Under the pieces are notes generated by a model. It had not been told where the DNA came from, did no database searches, and saw nothing but the letters and a program-made list of their open reading frames with translations. Below are positions 46,281 to 55,500 of a stretch of 64,000 bases of DNA, piece after piece. The translations under genes were made by a program, and so were the position numbers. Origin of the DNA: an uncultured Bacteroidia bacterium (GTDB taxonomy: Bacteria; Bacteroidota; Bacteroidia; J057; CALAJH01); contig CALAJH010000012.1 of the NCBI GenBank assembly GCA_937922655.1, positions 1-64,000 on the forward strand, written 5' to 3'. Positions within the stretch are counted from its first letter, which is position 1, and every line of letters starts with the position of its first letter.

Positions 46281-47285
46281 ATGGCCCCAATCCTTTGTCC
46301 GTATTGCCTCAAAAAGGGGGAAATCAAATATACGCACGTTTATCAATGTAATAATTGCGCTACGGTTATTCCACGCGGGTACGTTGAAAAAACGTACATT
46401 CCTCGGGCGACGGTGGGCATCGTTGGTTTTTCGGGTCATGGGAAAACGGTGTTTTTAACGTCTTTGTTTTCGACGATAGGCAAGTTTTCCCAATTTTGGC
46501 CTTCGTTTTATTACCGAAGCTTGGACGACTATACACACAAAATCGTATACGAAAAGGTGCCGATGTTCGAGCGGGGAATCTTGCCCGATTCCACCCCCGC
46601 CAATTTTCCCAGCCCCGCCCTACTGCAATACCACAACATTCCCTACTACAACGAGTGTTTCGTCAATTATTACGACACGGCGGGCGAGGTCTTTACCGAC
46701 AGTTCGCAAATCATGCGGGCGGGTTACTTTGTGGCCCACGCCGACGTGGTCATGTTTATAATTAGCTTGACCGACACGGGCGCTCGCACGGACGACGAAA
46801 TGAGCAGGCTCTTGGACGTATACATCGCCGCCGTATCCGACCGTTTCGGGGTCAATCTCAAAGAGCGTCAGCGCATGATTGTCGTATTTACCAAGGCCGA
46901 TTCCCTGCTCGACATCCTGCCGTCCGAGTTGAGGGAAAAACTTTTGGACGGCGGCGTCGGTCGTTATGTTGCCGATATTCAGGCCCGCATCACCGAGGCG
47001 TCCGTCTTTTCTTTGGAAATCGAGGATTGGCTCCGCAACGACCTCAACGCCAACCGTTTTATCAACATGGCGCGAAACAACTTCCGTTCTGTGGATTATT
47101 GTTTGGTTTCGTCGTTGGGTAGATGCGAAACCGGAAATATTTACGAACCGCTCAAAATCCTAGACCCTTTCATACTGTTGATGCGATATATTAGTGCACC
47201 GATGCTTGAAAAAGAAAAAAAGCCGGGCTTGTTCAAGAAGCTCCTTTTAGGCAAAAGGGGCGGGCAAAGCATCGAAAAAGGGTAG
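46281..47285 (+). CDS. P-loop GTPase with N-terminal zinc ribbon
   Basis: 334 residues, no signal peptide. A zinc-ribbon-like start has CPYC (6-9) and CNNC (23-26). The GTPase core has Walker A GFSGHGKT (49-56), a G3 motif DTAGE (132-136) and a G4 motif TKAD (204-207), so nucleotide binding looks intact. The C-terminus is basic (KKPGLFKKLLLGKRGG). The core resembles small TRAFAC-type GTPases, including the families named DO-GTPase in comparative work, but I cannot assign one. It starts 2 bases after the type B adhesin stop, so cotranscription is likely. The function and any link to the adhesin are unknown. Confidence 0.75.
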   Translation: MAPILCPYCLKKGEIKYTHVYQCNNCATVIPRGYVEKTYIPRATVGIVGFSGHGKTVFLTSLFSTIGKFSQFWPSFYYRSLDDYTHKIVYEKVPMFERGILPDSTPANFPSPALLQYHNIPYYNECFVNYYDTAGEVFTDSSQIMRAGYFVAHADVVMFIISLTDTGARTDDEMSRLLDVYIAAVSDRFGVNLKERQRMIVVFTKADSLLDILPSELREKLLDGGVGRYVADIQARITEASVFSLEIEDWLRNDLNANRFINMARNNFRSVDYCLVSSLGRCETGNIYEPLKILDPFILLMRYISAPMLEKEKKPGLFKKLLLGKRGGQSIEKG

Positions 47286-47487
47286 TGTATCATAACAATA
47301 AAAAATATCCACGGCCCAAAGGTATTATACTTGTATTGTGAACATGGTATCGCGTCCGGTCGGTGGAATCAATGTAACGTTTAGCGCCACCCATTATTTG
47401 GTCAAATATTGAAACTAAAAAAACACTTTCATTGTTCAATATTCCAAACAAACGCGGATTTACAAACAAACAATAAACAATAGCAAA

Positions 47488-48015
47488 ATGTATATCAAAG
47501 CCGCAAAAACGAAGCTATGGGCGTCGCTTGCCGCGATAGCCTTGTCGTTTTCGACGATTTGCACCGCCGCCCCGGCTTGCGAGGATTCGGCGCCCGTCGC
47601 CAAAGCCTTTCAAGCGAAAAACAAACGACGGCAAAATTCGGGCGGGCTGATTGAAGTCGTGTTTCGCGGTCTGAGAAACAGCGTCGGCCGCATTTCTTGT
47701 TATCTTTTTCACGGAAAGGACGGCTTTCCCGAAAACAAGGAAAAAACCGTCGCGGTGCAATCCGTTCCCATCATCGACAAACAAGCCAAAGTGGTGTTTT
47801 CCAACCTGCCGCCCGGCGAATACGCCATCGCCATTTTGCACGACGAAAACGAAAACAAGGCCATGGATTACAACTTTATCGGAATACCCAAAGAGGGTTG
47901 GGCGTTCAGCAATTTGCCTTCGGGCGTGTTTCGCAAGCCCAAATTCGAAGAATGCGCCTTCAAACTCGATTGTCGAAAAAAGACCGTCGTCGTCGATATG
48001 ACGTACATGAACTAA
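47488..48015 (+). CDS. DUF2141 domain exported protein
   Basis: 175 residues. A signal peptide (about 1-28, ending ICTAA) precedes a compact DUF2141 domain (about 53-172) with LPPGEYAIAILHDENENKAMDYNFIGIPKEGWAFSN, the hallmark of the family. DUF2141 proteins are small, exported and common in Bacteroidota; their role is unknown. It has its own 202-base upstream region and is closed by a strong bidirectional hairpin. Confidence 0.9.
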   Translation: MYIKAAKTKLWASLAAIALSFSTICTAAPACEDSAPVAKAFQAKNKRRQNSGGLIEVVFRGLRNSVGRISCYLFHGKDGFPENKEKTVAVQSVPIIDKQAKVVFSNLPPGEYAIAILHDENENKAMDYNFIGIPKEGWAFSNLPSGVFRKPKFEECAFKLDCRKKTVVVDMTYMN

Positions 48016-48018
48016 ACT

Positions 48019-48059
48019 CAAAAGGACGGCGGCGAAAAAATCCCGCCGCCGTCCTTTTG
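48019..48059. terminator. Bidirectional Rho-independent terminator
   Basis: A perfect 16-bp stem, CAAAAGGACGGCGGCG with CGCCGCCGTCCTTTTG, around a 9-base loop. A and T runs on both flanks serve the convergent DUF2141 and type A protein genes. Confidence 0.88.
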
Positions 48060-48074
48060 AGGGGTTTCACTTTT

Positions 48075-49832
48075 TTATTCTACAACCAATTTCGCCGCCG
48101 TTCCCGCTCTCAAAATATAAACGCCTGCGGGGAGGGTGGAAACGTCCAAAACATTGTCGCCCGCGGCGGCGTTGAAACGCAGAACGGTTTTTCCGCTTAG
48201 GTCGTCAATCGTAGCGCTTTGAGGCGAATCGATTCGAAGATGGACCCAATTTTTTGCGGGGTTGGGATAAAGCCAAAAGCCGTTTTCGGCGTTGGGGTCG
48301 GCCCATTTTCCCCCGGGAGCGGTAACGGTAACCGCCGGCTGCCATGTCATGGCCGTGGCGCCGCAAATCACGCGCATTCTCACTTGGTAACTTTGCCCCG
48401 GCGTTAGGCCGGTGAGCAGAGCGTTGGCGGCGGGCGCGTTTACGCTCATGGACGTCCAGAAAGAGCTTCCCACACGTCGGTATTGTATTTGGTAACGCGT
48501 GGCGGCGGTTACCTCCGTCCATGAAACAAAAACGGTTCCGGAGCTCGAACCGGCGACGGCGTTGAACCCCGGCGACGCCGTGCAAACCGGCGCCGATTCC
48601 GAAGTCGTCGAAAACGCCAACAGCGGCGAATACAGGCTTGTTCCCGAGGCGCATATCGCCGCGACCGCCGCCACATAGTTCGTTTCCGAAACGAGGCCCG
48701 GAATATTGATGGAAGTGGCGGCGGTAACGACGGCCGTCCAAAGCGTCGCACTTGCCCGCCGATAACGCAAACGATACGAACTCGCCCCCGATACCGCGTT
48801 CCAAGACAACAACGCCGAGTTGGACGTCGCCGAAACCAGTTGCAAACCCGTCGGAACGGGACAGCTTTCCGTTACGCCGACGGTTACAAAAATGGACTGT
48901 GTACTGCAAAAATTGGGTGGCACAACGGCGCTGACCTGATACGTTCCCGGAGCGAGTCCCGAAATTGTATTGTTGAAATACAAAAGTCCGTTTACGTAAT
49001 ATTGCAGTCCGGGGGGTTGGATGGTCATCGAACCGTTGGTACAGGTCGGACAGGTGGCGTTTTGGGTGGAGGCCGAAAGCGTTGGAATTTGGGTAACATT
49101 GACGGTAATGGTACGTTGTCCGGTACAACCGGCGCTGTCGTTGGCGGTAACGGTGTAGGTCGTGGTGGTAAAAGGATTGACGAAAAGCGTGGCGTCCGTG
49201 CCAATGACCCCCATTGGACTTCGCCACGTGTAGCCAACCCCTTCGACCGAAGTTTCGGCGGAAAGAAAAACCAACTCGTTGGGGCAGGAGGGGTTGGGCG
49301 TGGCCGTAACGTCGATGTTCAAGCCGTCGGCGTTGACGTAATAGGTTGCGTTTCCGGTACAAACGGCTCCGCCGGGCTCGGACGCGGTTACCGTCAAGGT
49401 GTAGGTGGCGCTTTGCGTGGGATAAAAGGACAACACGGGGCCGGTGTGGTTGCCCGGTTGCCAAAGGTAGGAAGCGCCGTCGACCAACTCCAAATGTTCG
49501 GCCTCCAAAACGACCAATTGCCCCGGGCATCCCGTCGCTTGAAGCGGGCGAATGTTTAACCACAATTCGGAACCCATTTCAAAATAGTCCGTTCCCGAAT
49601 CGCCGCCGCAGTCGTAATATAGGGTGTGAATGCCGAAAACGAGGTCGGAGGGGTCAAAGCCGCCGGTTATGGGAAAACCGTCGAGTTCGAAATAGCACTC
49701 CGAGTCGTCGAGAACTATCGGGGCGTTGCAAAGGGTAAGACGCTCGGGAACGAATAAATTTTGTGCCCGCACCCCTGCCGTCGTTAAAACAATCGCCGCC
49801 ATTGCGGCTGTAATAATGTTGAATTTTCTCAT
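48075..49832 (-). CDS. T9SS type A surface protein with Ig/FnIII modules
   Basis: 585 residues from ATG 49832; the longer frame begins at TTG 49853. A signal peptide ends TTAGVRAQ. N-terminal Ig-like modules (with YLWQPGNHTGPVL and YTWRSPMGVIG) lead into a SprB-like stretch (NATCPTCTNGS), two FnIII modules (LLSWNAVSGASSYRLRYRR and FVSWTEVTAATRYQIQYRR) and a type A sorting domain (GFWLYPNPAKNWVHLRID, ending PAGVYILRAG). The FnIII modules are close relatives of those at the end of the 25939-30522 protein. It is exported by T9SS; the ligand is unknown. A TACCTTTG element lies 19 bases upstream. Confidence 0.88.
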   Translation of the reverse strand: MRKFNIITAAMAAIVLTTAGVRAQNLFVPERLTLCNAPIVLDDSECYFELDGFPITGGFDPSDLVFGIHTLYYDCGGDSGTDYFEMGSELWLNIRPLQATGCPGQLVVLEAEHLELVDGASYLWQPGNHTGPVLSFYPTQSATYTLTVTASEPGGAVCTGNATYYVNADGLNIDVTATPNPSCPNELVFLSAETSVEGVGYTWRSPMGVIGTDATLFVNPFTTTTYTVTANDSAGCTGQRTITVNVTQIPTLSASTQNATCPTCTNGSMTIQPPGLQYYVNGLLYFNNTISGLAPGTYQVSAVVPPNFCSTQSIFVTVGVTESCPVPTGLQLVSATSNSALLSWNAVSGASSYRLRYRRASATLWTAVVTAATSINIPGLVSETNYVAAVAAICASGTSLYSPLLAFSTTSESAPVCTASPGFNAVAGSSSGTVFVSWTEVTAATRYQIQYRRVGSSFWTSMSVNAPAANALLTGLTPGQSYQVRMRVICGATAMTWQPAVTVTAPGGKWADPNAENGFWLYPNPAKNWVHLRIDSPQSATIDDLSGKTVLRFNAAAGDNVLDVSTLPAGVYILRAGTAAKLVVE

Positions 49833-49850
49833 TTTATGACAACTTTTTTG

Positions 49851-49858
49851 CAAAGGTA
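49851..49858 (-). promoter_or_regulatory. -7 promoter element of the type A protein gene
   Basis: TACCTTTG on the minus strand, perfect TAnnTTTG, 18 bases before the ATG. No TTG at normal spacing. Confidence 0.45.
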
Positions 49859-50008
49859 AGCGCTTAAACGTTACGTTGCCGAATATTTAGACGAAACAAC
49901 CCAAAAAACATTTCGACATGGGACAAAGACGGTCGCGCGTTGAAAAAACGTAACTTTAACAACCGGAGACAACGCCGCGAACTTTACACATTGCTAATCC
50001 ATAGTTTG

Positions 50009-50039
50009 TTGGCGGGGGCGGAAAATAAACGTAATTTTG
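50009..50039 (+). promoter_or_regulatory. Promoter of typA
   Basis: TTG at 50009-50011, 20 bases, then TAATTTTG at 50032-50039. Both fit the Bacteroidota consensus. The predicted leader before ATG 50057 is about 10 bases. Confidence 0.7.
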
Positions 50040-50056
50040 CGTCTGCAAACGACTTC

Positions 50057-51877
50057 ATGCAACGTATACGAAACATCGCCATCATCGCGCACGTCGACCA
50101 CGGCAAAACGACTTTGGTGGACAAACTTTTATACGCGGGCCAACTTTTTCGCGACAACCAACAGCCGGGGGAGCTGATTTTGGATTCCGGCGACCTCGAA
50201 CGGGAACGGGGAATTACCATCACGGCCAAAAACGTATCCATTCGTTACAACGACACGAAAATCAATATCCTTGACACGCCGGGCCACAGCGACTTTGGCG
50301 GGGAAGTCGAACGGGTTTTGCGCATGGCCGACGGGGTCGTTCTTCTCGTCGACGCCTTCGAAGGCCCCATGCCTCAAACCCGTTTCGTTACTCAAAAAGC
50401 CGTTCAACTCGGTTTGAAAATCATCGTCGTCATCAACAAGGTGGACAAGCCCAATTGCCGGCCCGACGAAACGCTCGACGCCGTTTTTGATCTGCTCGTC
50501 GGTTTGGACGCTTCGGACGAACAGCTGGACTTTCCCGTCGTGTACGGTTCGGGAAAAGCGGGATGGATGGGGCCCGATTGGAAAACGCCTACCGCCGACG
50601 TTTCGTATTTGTTGGATACGGTTTTGGCGAATATTCCCGAGGCCAAACGCGTCGAAGGCCCGTTGCAAATGCAGGTAACGTCGTTGGACTACTCCAATTA
50701 TTTGGGGCGAATCGCGATTGGACGGGTGAGCCGGGGTTCGGCCAAGCCCGGACAAAACGTCGCTTTGGTCAAAGCCGACGGCTCGTTCACCAAAGCGCGC
50801 ATCAAAGAGGTGTATGTTTTTGAGGGTTTGGGCAAAGTCAAAACCGACGAGGCCGTGTGCGGCGACGTGTGCGCATTGGTGGGCGTGGAAAACTTTGAAA
50901 TCGGCGACACCGTCGCCGACGCCGATACCCCCGAAGCCCTGCCCGCCATCACCATCGACGAACCGACGCTTTCGATGCTCTTTACCAACAACAATTCCCC
51001 GCTTTTCGGACGCGAAGGTAAATTCGTCACCTCGCGCCACATTCGCGACCGGCTCATGAAAGAAACGGAAAAAAACTTGGCCCTGCGCGTCGAAGAAACC
51101 GAATCGTCGGACAAGTTTTTGGTTTACGGGCGCGGGGTTTTGCATCTTTCGGTACTCATCGAAACAATGCGCCGGGAGGGCTACGAATTGCAGGTTGGCC
51201 AGCCGCAGGTAATATTCAAAGAAATCGACGGCAAAAAATGCGAACCCTTTGAGTTGATGGTCGTGGACGTGCCGCAAGAGCAATCGGGCCGGGTCATCGA
51301 ACTGGCGACCATGCGCAAAGGCGAACTTATCGTCATGGAACCCAAGGGCGAACTTCAACATTTGGAGTTCGTCATTCCGTCGCGGGGCTTGATAGGCTTG
51401 CGCAGCACGCTCTTGACGGCGACGGGCGGGGAGGCAACGATGTCCCACCGTTTTTTGGAATATCGTCCGTACAAAGGCGAAATGCCCGGACGCGACGTGG
51501 GGCTGATGATTTCCAAAGACTCCGGTCCCGCCGTGCCTTACGCGATTTTTCAACTTCAAGACCGGGGCCGTTTTTTCATCTCTCCGGGGCAGGAAATATA
51601 CGGCGGGCAAATCGTGGGGCAAACCCCGCGTCGCGACGAGGAGTTGGTCGTTAATCTGCAAAAAACCAAACACCTGACCAACATCCGCGCCTCGGGCTCG
51701 GACGACGCAATTCTGCTCGAGCCGCCGATAAAAATGTCGCTCGAACAGTACTTGGAATTCATTGAAGAAGACGAATACGTGGAGGTAACGCCGCAAAACA
51801 TTCGGCTAAGAAAAATCCATTTGGATGAAAACGACCGTAAACGCTACGCCAACAAAAAGGCTTCGGTGAAGGTTTAA
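50057..51877 (+). CDS. typA: Translational GTPase TypA/BipA
   Basis: 606 residues from ATG 50057; the longer frame from 49940 was rejected because it runs through the promoter. It binds the ribosome and assists assembly and stress adaptation. G motifs: [14 protein letters not shown] in switch [12 protein letters not shown] and NKVDKP. The C-terminal half has the TypA-specific [20 protein letters not shown] and [19 protein letters not shown], and ends with the [12 protein letters not shown] tail. Length is normal. Confidence 0.97.
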   Translation: MQRIRNIAIIAHVDHGKTTLVDKLLYAGQLFRDNQQPGELILDSGDLERERGITITAKNVSIRYNDTKINILDTPGHSDFGGEVERVLRMADGVVLLVDAFEGPMPQTRFVTQKAVQLGLKIIVVINKVDKPNCRPDETLDAVFDLLVGLDASDEQLDFPVVYGSGKAGWMGPDWKTPTADVSYLLDTVLANIPEAKRVEGPLQMQVTSLDYSNYLGRIAIGRVSRGSAKPGQNVALVKADGSFTKARIKEVYVFEGLGKVKTDEAVCGDVCALVGVENFEIGDTVADADTPEALPAITIDEPTLSMLFTNNNSPLFGREGKFVTSRHIRDRLMKETEKNLALRVEETESSDKFLVYGRGVLHLSVLIETMRREGYELQVGQPQVIFKEIDGKKCEPFELMVVDVPQEQSGRVIELATMRKGELIVMEPKGELQHLEFVIPSRGLIGLRSTLLTATGGEATMSHRFLEYRPYKGEMPGRDVGLMISKDSGPAVPYAIFQLQDRGRFFISPGQEIYGGQIVGQTPRRDEELVVNLQKTKHLTNIRASGSDDAILLEPPIKMSLEQYLEFIEEDEYVEVTPQNIRLRKIHLDENDRKRYANKKASVKV

Positions 51878-51990
51878 GGGGGATTTGTCCACCTTCGGGA
51901 AAAAAAGTGCGTCGTCCACAAGAAAAAACGGCGAAAATTTATTTGCTTTGCATTTTGAAAATGAAGTCGAACGTCCGCTAATTACGGCCA

Positions 51991-54513
51991 ATGAGTAAAG
52001 ATAAGAAAAGGGTTAACCACGAAATACGGGGTGCTTGGGCCTTAGGGCTTTGGCTACTCTTGTTTTTGTCGCCCGGTCTTGCCCGGTCGCAGGAACTGAT
52101 TTACCATCAGGGATGGGAGGGCGACGGCGGCGGTACACACGGCTTCCGTCAGTACAACAACCAAACGTGGAGCCAGCAAAACGTTTGGGCCAGAGGAGAG
52201 TATTCGGGAATCAACGGTGCGGGCAAAGCCGTCTTTCGGCTTTTGAACCCGACCGTTGCGCCATGCAACGGCGTGTTGCTTGATAGTTGTGCGGTTTCCG
52301 GGGCGGCCAACTTTAAAGGCTTCAACGGCGCCCACATCATTACCGGCGCCGTCACCCAACTCAACGGGGAAATCAACAACACCGTTGAAGCCAACTATTT
52401 GCACAACGGTTATCATTTCGGGCCGTTCAATCCGCCCGTATTGGGTTCGGCCGGCAACACCGCTCAAACCTCCGTCGGCTTTTATTCTCCCAAAATCGTT
52501 GCCAACAACGCTTATTCGAAGTTGGTCGTTAGTTTTTGGGTGAAGGTTGGCGGGGAACTCAACCACGATTACGGTACGTTTCGTTACAGTTTGAAACGCG
52601 GCATTCCCACCCCGCCCATTCCCGACGGACTCGTTCAACCCGAGGCCGACCCTGATTTTTTCACCGTCGCCCAATACGAGCCCATTGGTTACCGCCTTTC
52701 CGACGACGGCGTTACCGAAATTCCCTACGAATTGACCGCCGACCCCGAACGCAAACAACTCGTCGGACTCAACGAATGGACCAAGGTCGTTTACGTCCTT
52801 CCCGCCGAAGCCGCCGGAGACACCAACCTGCGCGTCTGTTTTTGGTGGAACAACGACAACGACGGACGCGGAAGGTTTCCCGCTTTGACGGTGGACGAAC
52901 TTAAAATCGAGGGTTACCGCTTTGCGGCCCAAGCCCTTTACGACGACCTTTACTGTCCGGGCGACTCGATTTACATCCCCTTTGAGATTTCCGAAGAATT
53001 TTATTCGTCGCACGTGGCGGATTTCGATTCGACGTTCATCGCCTACATTTCCGATTCCGCCGGGGTATTCGAGTATACCCAACGATATGTTTTGGGGCAA
53101 ATTCGTTATTCGGATTTACGGGTCGTCGGCGGGCGGGCGCGAGGCACGTTGCGTGGACGCATACCTCAAAACATCACTCAAATACCCATCGGTGGATGGC
53201 GCGTGCGCATCGTCGCCCCCGTTTCGCGTTTTAAGTCCGCCGTTTCCCCGACGGTTTGCACCATTTTTCCTATACCCACGTATTCGATTTCCCCGTCCAA
53301 CGTCAATGTATGCACGGGCCAATCGGCGTTATTGACCGCAACAGGTGGAGGCGAGCTTTATCGCTGGTTCCGCAACGGGGTTTTCGTTACCTCGTCCAAC
53401 ACCAATACGTTTGTGGCATCCACTCCCGGCGACTATTACGTCGAGGTGATTAAAAACGATTGTCGTGCGGTGTCGGCTCCGGTTCGGGTCAATTTCGTTC
53501 CCTTGCCGCCGGTATCGATTTCGTTTAGCGAGGATACGGTGTGTTATCGTGAAAACTTGGTCAATTTTATCAGCGTCAGTCCCGCGGGCGGACGCGTGTA
53601 CGCAGGCGGAGTATGGCTTTACGCCGACGCACCCGGAGAATACGTGTTCGACTCTTATTTGGCGGGTTTGGGACCGCATTACATCTGGTACGAATACCAA
53701 GACCCTCAAACGGGTTGCATCGCCAAAGATTCGGCTTTCGTTCACGTGATTCTCAACACTACGCCGAAGATTGCCCAAGATTACATTCTGCAATGCGGCG
53801 TGGGACCGGTAACGATAGACGCGGGCGTGGACGCCGACGGATATTTGTGGAACACCGGAGAAACCACCCGTTCCATTACCGTAAACGCTTCGGGAACTTA
53901 TTGGGTACAAATTTCGGGCGCAGGAAAATGTATCGGCGGCATAGATTCCGTCAAGGTGGTTTACGTTCCCAATCAACTTCCGGCGCCTGTTTTGGACAAA
54001 AACCTCGCCGAAGGCGACGTTGAAGTCAAAGGAACGTCCGAAATCTCCCCCGTTTACCCTACATACGTTTACGTGTACGTGAACGGCGTGGAAGCGGGCG
54101 CATCGATTGTCCGCGACGACCGAACATGGACGGTAACGATAGCTCCTTTGAATGCGGGCGACGTGGTGGCCGCGCGTATTCGTTACGATTCGAACTGCGA
54201 CGGCGCGGTGGACGAAAACGACCCGCTTTCGGGCGCCGACGTATACAATTTGCCGCTTAGGGAAATCCCCAACGGATTTTCCCCCAACGGCGACGGTATC
54301 AACGACACCTTCGTCATTATACGCGGTATTTTAAGCAAGTACCCCAACAACAAAATTTCGATTTTCAACCGCTGGGGAACGGAAATCTATTCCAAAGACG
54401 GCTACGACAACAGTTGGGACGCCAAAGACCTTCCCGACGGGACGTATTGGTACGTTTTGGATTTGGGCGACGGCTCGGAGGTAAAAAAAGGATTTGTAAC
54501 CGTAATGCGATAA
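51991..54513 (+). CDS. T9SS type B secreted protein with gliding-associated C-terminus
   Basis: 840 residues. A signal peptide (ends PGLARSQ) is followed by an N-terminal jelly-roll-like region starting QGWEGDGGGTHGF. PKD/Ig-like modules come next (STPGDYYVEVIKNDC, NASGTYWVQISGAG). The C-terminus (last ~85 residues) is a type B sorting domain: IPNGFSPNGDGINDTF, an IFNRWGTEIYS strand and LPDGTYWYVLDL. A PorP/SprF-like gene begins 3 bases after its stop and a PorE-like gene follows, the classic set for a type B substrate. Confidence 0.9.
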   Translation: MSKDKKRVNHEIRGAWALGLWLLLFLSPGLARSQELIYHQGWEGDGGGTHGFRQYNNQTWSQQNVWARGEYSGINGAGKAVFRLLNPTVAPCNGVLLDSCAVSGAANFKGFNGAHIITGAVTQLNGEINNTVEANYLHNGYHFGPFNPPVLGSAGNTAQTSVGFYSPKIVANNAYSKLVVSFWVKVGGELNHDYGTFRYSLKRGIPTPPIPDGLVQPEADPDFFTVAQYEPIGYRLSDDGVTEIPYELTADPERKQLVGLNEWTKVVYVLPAEAAGDTNLRVCFWWNNDNDGRGRFPALTVDELKIEGYRFAAQALYDDLYCPGDSIYIPFEISEEFYSSHVADFDSTFIAYISDSAGVFEYTQRYVLGQIRYSDLRVVGGRARGTLRGRIPQNITQIPIGGWRVRIVAPVSRFKSAVSPTVCTIFPIPTYSISPSNVNVCTGQSALLTATGGGELYRWFRNGVFVTSSNTNTFVASTPGDYYVEVIKNDCRAVSAPVRVNFVPLPPVSISFSEDTVCYRENLVNFISVSPAGGRVYAGGVWLYADAPGEYVFDSYLAGLGPHYIWYEYQDPQTGCIAKDSAFVHVILNTTPKIAQDYILQCGVGPVTIDAGVDADGYLWNTGETTRSITVNASGTYWVQISGAGKCIGGIDSVKVVYVPNQLPAPVLDKNLAEGDVEVKGTSEISPVYPTYVYVYVNGVEAGASIVRDDRTWTVTIAPLNAGDVVAARIRYDSNCDGAVDENDPLSGADVYNLPLREIPNGFSPNGDGINDTFVIIRGILSKYPNNKISIFNRWGTEIYSKDGYDNSWDAKDLPDGTYWYVLDLGDGSEVKKGFVTVMR

Positions 54514-54516
54514 CCG

Positions 54517-55494
54517 ATGCTAAGAAAATATAGACCTTTATTTGCCGTCGTATTCGGCGCATGGATTTTGTGGGCGTCGCCGGCGGCGGCCCAGCAGGAG
54601 TCGCTTTACAGCCAGTATATGTTCAATCGTTTGGTCATCAACCCGGCCTATGCGGGGGTCAAGGGTCATTTCAGTATGACCGGACTATTCCGTACGCAGT
54701 GGGTGGGATTCAACGACCGCCGTCCCCAAACGTTCGCTCTCAGCGGCCACGGCGCCCTTGGGCGGAGCCGGGACAAGGTCAGCCACGGATTGGGCGGCTT
54801 TATTTCCGGAGACCGCAACGGTTTGTTGGAAACCTACGCCGGTTCGCTCGCTTACGCTTTTCGGATTCCCGTAGGCAACCGTAGCTTTTTGTCGCTGGGC
54901 CTTTCGGCGGGGGCGCAACAATGGACGCTCAAAGGTTCGGACATCCGCACCGACCAACCCGGCGACCCCGTTTTTCCCACCGAATCGCAAAGCGTTTGGA
55001 GACCCGACGTCGGCGCAGGCGTTTTCTTCAACTCCTCGATATTTTACGCCGGATTTTCGACGGCGCATTTGGTCGAATTTGATTTGCCCTTTACCAAAAA
55101 CGCGGAAAAAGCCAAAATGGCCCGGCACTACTTTCTCACTTCGGGCGTGGATTTGCGTTTGGGCAACCGTGTCGTACTTACCCCGTCGGTATTTTTCCGT
55201 TACGCCGCCCAAGCCCCCATTCAATCCGACCTTAACCTCAATCTTATGGTATTCGAGGCTTTATGGTTCGGTCCGGGATTGCGCTTCGACAAAAACAACC
55301 TCAACGACGTAATATTTATGATCGGTTTTTATCCGCCGGTAAAGAACTTTAAATACTTGCGCGTCGGTTATTCCTACGACCTGCACGTGGCCGGACTTCG
55401 CGCGCATCAAGGCGGTTCCCACGAAATCATGTTGAGCCTCGACTTTGGCAGTCCCAATAAACCCGATCGCTGGATAACGCCCCGTTATTTCTAA
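54517..55494 (+). CDS. PorP/SprF family T9SS outer-membrane protein
   Basis: 325 residues. A signal peptide ends WASPAAAQQ. The mature N-terminus QESLYSQYMFNRLVINPAYAG is the family signature. A 14-stranded-type outer-membrane barrel follows, with repeated LG[LF]SAG and YAGFSTAHL hairpins, and ends GSHEIMLSLDFG. PorP/SprF proteins help secrete and attach T9SS substrates; SprF-like partners are known to be needed for type B substrates. It sits between a type B substrate and a PorE-like gene, 3 and 6 bases apart, so it is almost certainly cotranscribed with both. Confidence 0.95.
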   Translation: MLRKYRPLFAVVFGAWILWASPAAAQQESLYSQYMFNRLVINPAYAGVKGHFSMTGLFRTQWVGFNDRRPQTFALSGHGALGRSRDKVSHGLGGFISGDRNGLLETYAGSLAYAFRIPVGNRSFLSLGLSAGAQQWTLKGSDIRTDQPGDPVFPTESQSVWRPDVGAGVFFNSSIFYAGFSTAHLVEFDLPFTKNAEKAKMARHYFLTSGVDLRLGNRVVLTPSVFFRYAAQAPIQSDLNLNLMVFEALWFGPGLRFDKNNLNDVIFMIGFYPPVKNFKYLRVGYSYDLHVAGLRAHQGGSHEIMLSLDFGSPNKPDRWITPRYF

Positions 55495-55500
55495 AACATC

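Noticed and set aside
50129-51796. 555-residue open frame on the minus strand inside typA
   Set aside because: It lies fully antisense to typA, a certain gene. Its translation has no recognisable domain and reflects the strong third-position codon bias.
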